Assembly (NCBI GenBank): GCA_900100895.1
Contig: FMTX01000016.1
Location: 30,462-94,461, forward strand
DNA length: 64,000 nucleotides
Reading direction: 5' to 3'
From: Lachnospiraceae bacterium YSD2013
Lineage (GTDB): Bacteria > Bacillota > Clostridia > Lachnospirales > Lachnospiraceae
A program made the position numbers and the translations under genes. Shown one piece after another: positions 63,120 through 64,000 of this stretch (position 1 is its first letter; every line of letters begins with the position of its first letter). The notes below the pieces were generated by a model. The model made no database searches. It worked only from the letters and a program-made list of their open reading frames with translations, and was not told the DNA's origin.

Positions 63120-63184
63120 CCCAAATCAAGTCTCTATCCCTAAAACGGTATCTTAAACGCTCTTCAAACAAATAATAAAACAAG

Positions 63185-63258
63185 TGGACCTTCGGGGACT
63201 CGAACCCAGGACCGACCGGTTATGAGCCGGTTGCTCTAACCAACTGAGCTAAAGGTCC
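63185..63258 (-). tRNA. tRNA with anticodon CAT (elongator Met or Ile2)
   Basis: 74-nt cloverleaf; acceptor GGACCTT/GAAGGTCC; anticodon loop CTCATAA (CAT). It resembles both clostridial elongator tRNA-Met and the tRNA-Ile2 whose C34 is changed to lysidine. It lacks initiator features. The sequence alone does not settle the identity. Confidence 0.9.
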
Positions 63259-63325
63259 GCAAACCCTTTCGGGAACGCCTCGGAATCCTTGATTCCGAAA
63301 ATAAATAAAGCGCAAGATTGTACTA

Positions 63326-63431
63326 CCGTTGTTCGAAAGAACCTCAGCAACGGCGGAACGCTCCGCGCAAAAACTCAGTTAAAACTCTGAGTTTTCGTCA
63401 TCGATTGAAAGTACCAATCGATGATTCCTAA
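63326..63431 (+). repeat. Structured interspersed repeat, copy A9
   Basis: CCGTTG/CAACGG with loop ttcgaaagaacctcag, GCGGA-acgc-TCCGC, AAAACTCAG/CTGAGTTTT, CATCGATTG/CAATCGATG, ATTCCTAA. Ends two bases before tRNA-Thr. Confidence 0.85.
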
Positions 63432-63432
63432 G

Positions 63433-63504
63433 AGCCGATGAACGGACTCGAACCGTTAACCTGCTGATTACAAATCAGCTGCTCTGCCATTGAGCCACAT
63501 CGGC
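63433..63504 (-). tRNA. tRNA-Thr (anticodon TGT)
   Basis: 72-nt cloverleaf; acceptor GCCGATG/CATCGGC; anticodon loop TTTGTAA (TGT). Confidence 0.95.
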
Positions 63505-63523
63505 ATTTAAAAGCTACCTTGTA

Positions 63524-63552
63524 ATTAAAGCATTTCTTGAGTAATTTGTCAA
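63524..63552 (-). promoter_or_regulatory. Promoter of the tRNA-Thr to tRNA-Leu operon
   Basis: TTGACA (63547-63552), 17-bp spacer and TTTAAT (63524-63529) on the minus strand, ~20 bp before tRNA-Thr. The operon reads Thr, Met/Ile2, Asp, Val, Leu. Confidence 0.8.
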
Positions 63553-63582
63553 CGATTATGTTAACAAATTTTAATGCACAAT

Positions 63583-63610
63583 CGCTGTTCAAAATACCTT
63601 AGCAACAGCG
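63583..63610 (+). repeat. Partial structured repeat (first hairpin only)
   Basis: CGCTGTT / AACAGCG with loop caaaataccttagc, matching the first hairpin of copy A9 in arrangement (GTTC...ACCT..AGCAAC). The rest of the element is absent. Confidence 0.5.
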
Positions 63611-63619
63611 CTATGCTAA

Positions 63620-63691
63620 TGACTCCGACGAGAATCGAACTCGTGTTACCGCCGTGAAAGGGCGATGTCTTAACCGCTTGACCACGGAGCC
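63620..63691 (-). tRNA. tRNA-Glu (anticodon TTC)
   Basis: 72-nt cloverleaf; acceptor GGCTCCG/CGGAGTC; anticodon loop CTTTCAC (TTC). Confidence 0.95.
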
Positions 63692-63697
63692 AGGAAA

Positions 63698-63801
63698 AAT
63701 CATGCTTCTGCTCTGAAAATGCTTAGCTTTAAAAGCATTTTCAAGAAGCTTGACCCGTAGGGGCCGGAGGCTTTTTCTCGTTTTGGTATTTTCAAAACGA
63801 G
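63698..63801 (+). repeat. Structured repeat, subfamily B copy B2
   Basis: AATCATGCTTCT...AGAAGC around GAAAATGCTT/AAGCATTTTC with loop agctttaa, GACCCGTAGGGG, then CTCGTTTTG/CAAAACGAG with loop gtatttt. Confidence 0.75.
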
Positions 63802-63809
63802 CCCAAAAA

Positions 63810-63882
63810 TCTTGTTTCTGTCCCGAAAGCTAGACCCGTAGGGGACGAAGTCTTCTTCTCGCTTTGGTACTTTCAAAGCGAG
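63810..63882 (+). repeat. Structured repeat, subfamily B partial copy B3
   Basis: Lacks the long first stem but keeps GAAAGCTAGACCCGTAGGGG and CTCGCTTTG/CAAAGCGAG with loop gtacttt. Directly follows B2. Confidence 0.65.
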
Positions 63883-63924
63883 TCGTATGACTCAACTCAC
63901 TTCCCATTCTTTTTAAAAAAAGAA

Positions 63925-63996
63925 CTCCCCGAGTAGGGTTTGAACCTACGACCCTCCGGTTAACAGCCGGATGCTCTACCGCTGAGCTATCGAGGA
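63925..63996 (-). tRNA. tRNA-Asn (anticodon GTT)
   Basis: 72-nt cloverleaf; acceptor TCCTCGA/TCGGGGA; anticodon loop CTGTTAA (GTT). Complete, four bases from the right window edge. Confidence 0.95.
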
Positions 63997-64000
63997 ATAT

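Overview
The window reads as chromosomal DNA of an anaerobic, plant-polysaccharide-using Firmicute, most likely a member of Lachnospiraceae (Butyrivibrio/Roseburia-like). The reasons are strong AGGAGG-type ribosome binding sites, many clean intrinsic terminators, a GH94 cellobiose phosphorylase, a galacturonate (uxa) locus, a secreted multi-CBM protein, a complete agmatine-to-spermidine operon, large chemoreceptors and tRNA operons without encoded CCA ends. Genus is not provable from the sequence alone. There is no prophage, IS transposase or CRISPR array.

Layout. 1-6103: start of a PspC-like gene (cut by the window edge), an AraC regulator, a TetR operon with two flavodoxin-fold proteins, a type-B carboxylesterase and an AraC/GyrI-like regulator. 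6200-12204: HD hydrolase, a PD-(D/E)XK-like nuclease, an array of dyad repeats, a GH3-like membrane protein and a membrane protein with a RyR-like C-terminus. 12283-24454: leuS, an HTH-DUF-ABC operon, tRNA-Leu, a hybrid histidine kinase, a six-tRNA operon, and housekeeping genes (YfcE phosphodiesterase, RdgB, Amidase_3, THUMP rRNA methyltransferase). 24455-31000: a repeat-filled gap, a LacI regulator divergent from cellobiose phosphorylase, a methyltransferase, a second dyad array and an HTH-membrane protein.

30973-37851 is a polyamine operon (speA, speE, carboxyspermidine synthase, nspC, aguA, aguB), preceded by a leader with an internal terminator and a perfect hairpin. 38570-48677: a coiled-coil surface protein, the uxaA-uxaB / lacI-uxaC galacturonate locus, and a secreted four-module CBM6-like plus CBM2-like protein. 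49188-62564 is signalling and envelope: two chemoreceptors, deoD, a REC-HD-GYP protein, an L,D-transpeptidase, a Nudix-LACC1 fusion, a sugar-binding-GGDEF protein and, divergently, an NRPS-condensation-like protein fused to a cyclic-nucleotide-binding domain. 62601-63996 is a seven-tRNA cluster.

Two repeat systems stand out. (1) Two inverted ~325-bp arrays (7740-8065 and 29749-30074) each hold five 40-bp dyad units with the same 64/95-bp spacing rule. (2) About a dozen ~105-110-bp structured elements have conserved loops but different, internally complementary stems. They sit in tRNA operons, between genes and, once, across the end of aguA. These, the condensation/cNMP fusion and the sugar-binding GGDEF protein are the best candidates for undescribed biology.
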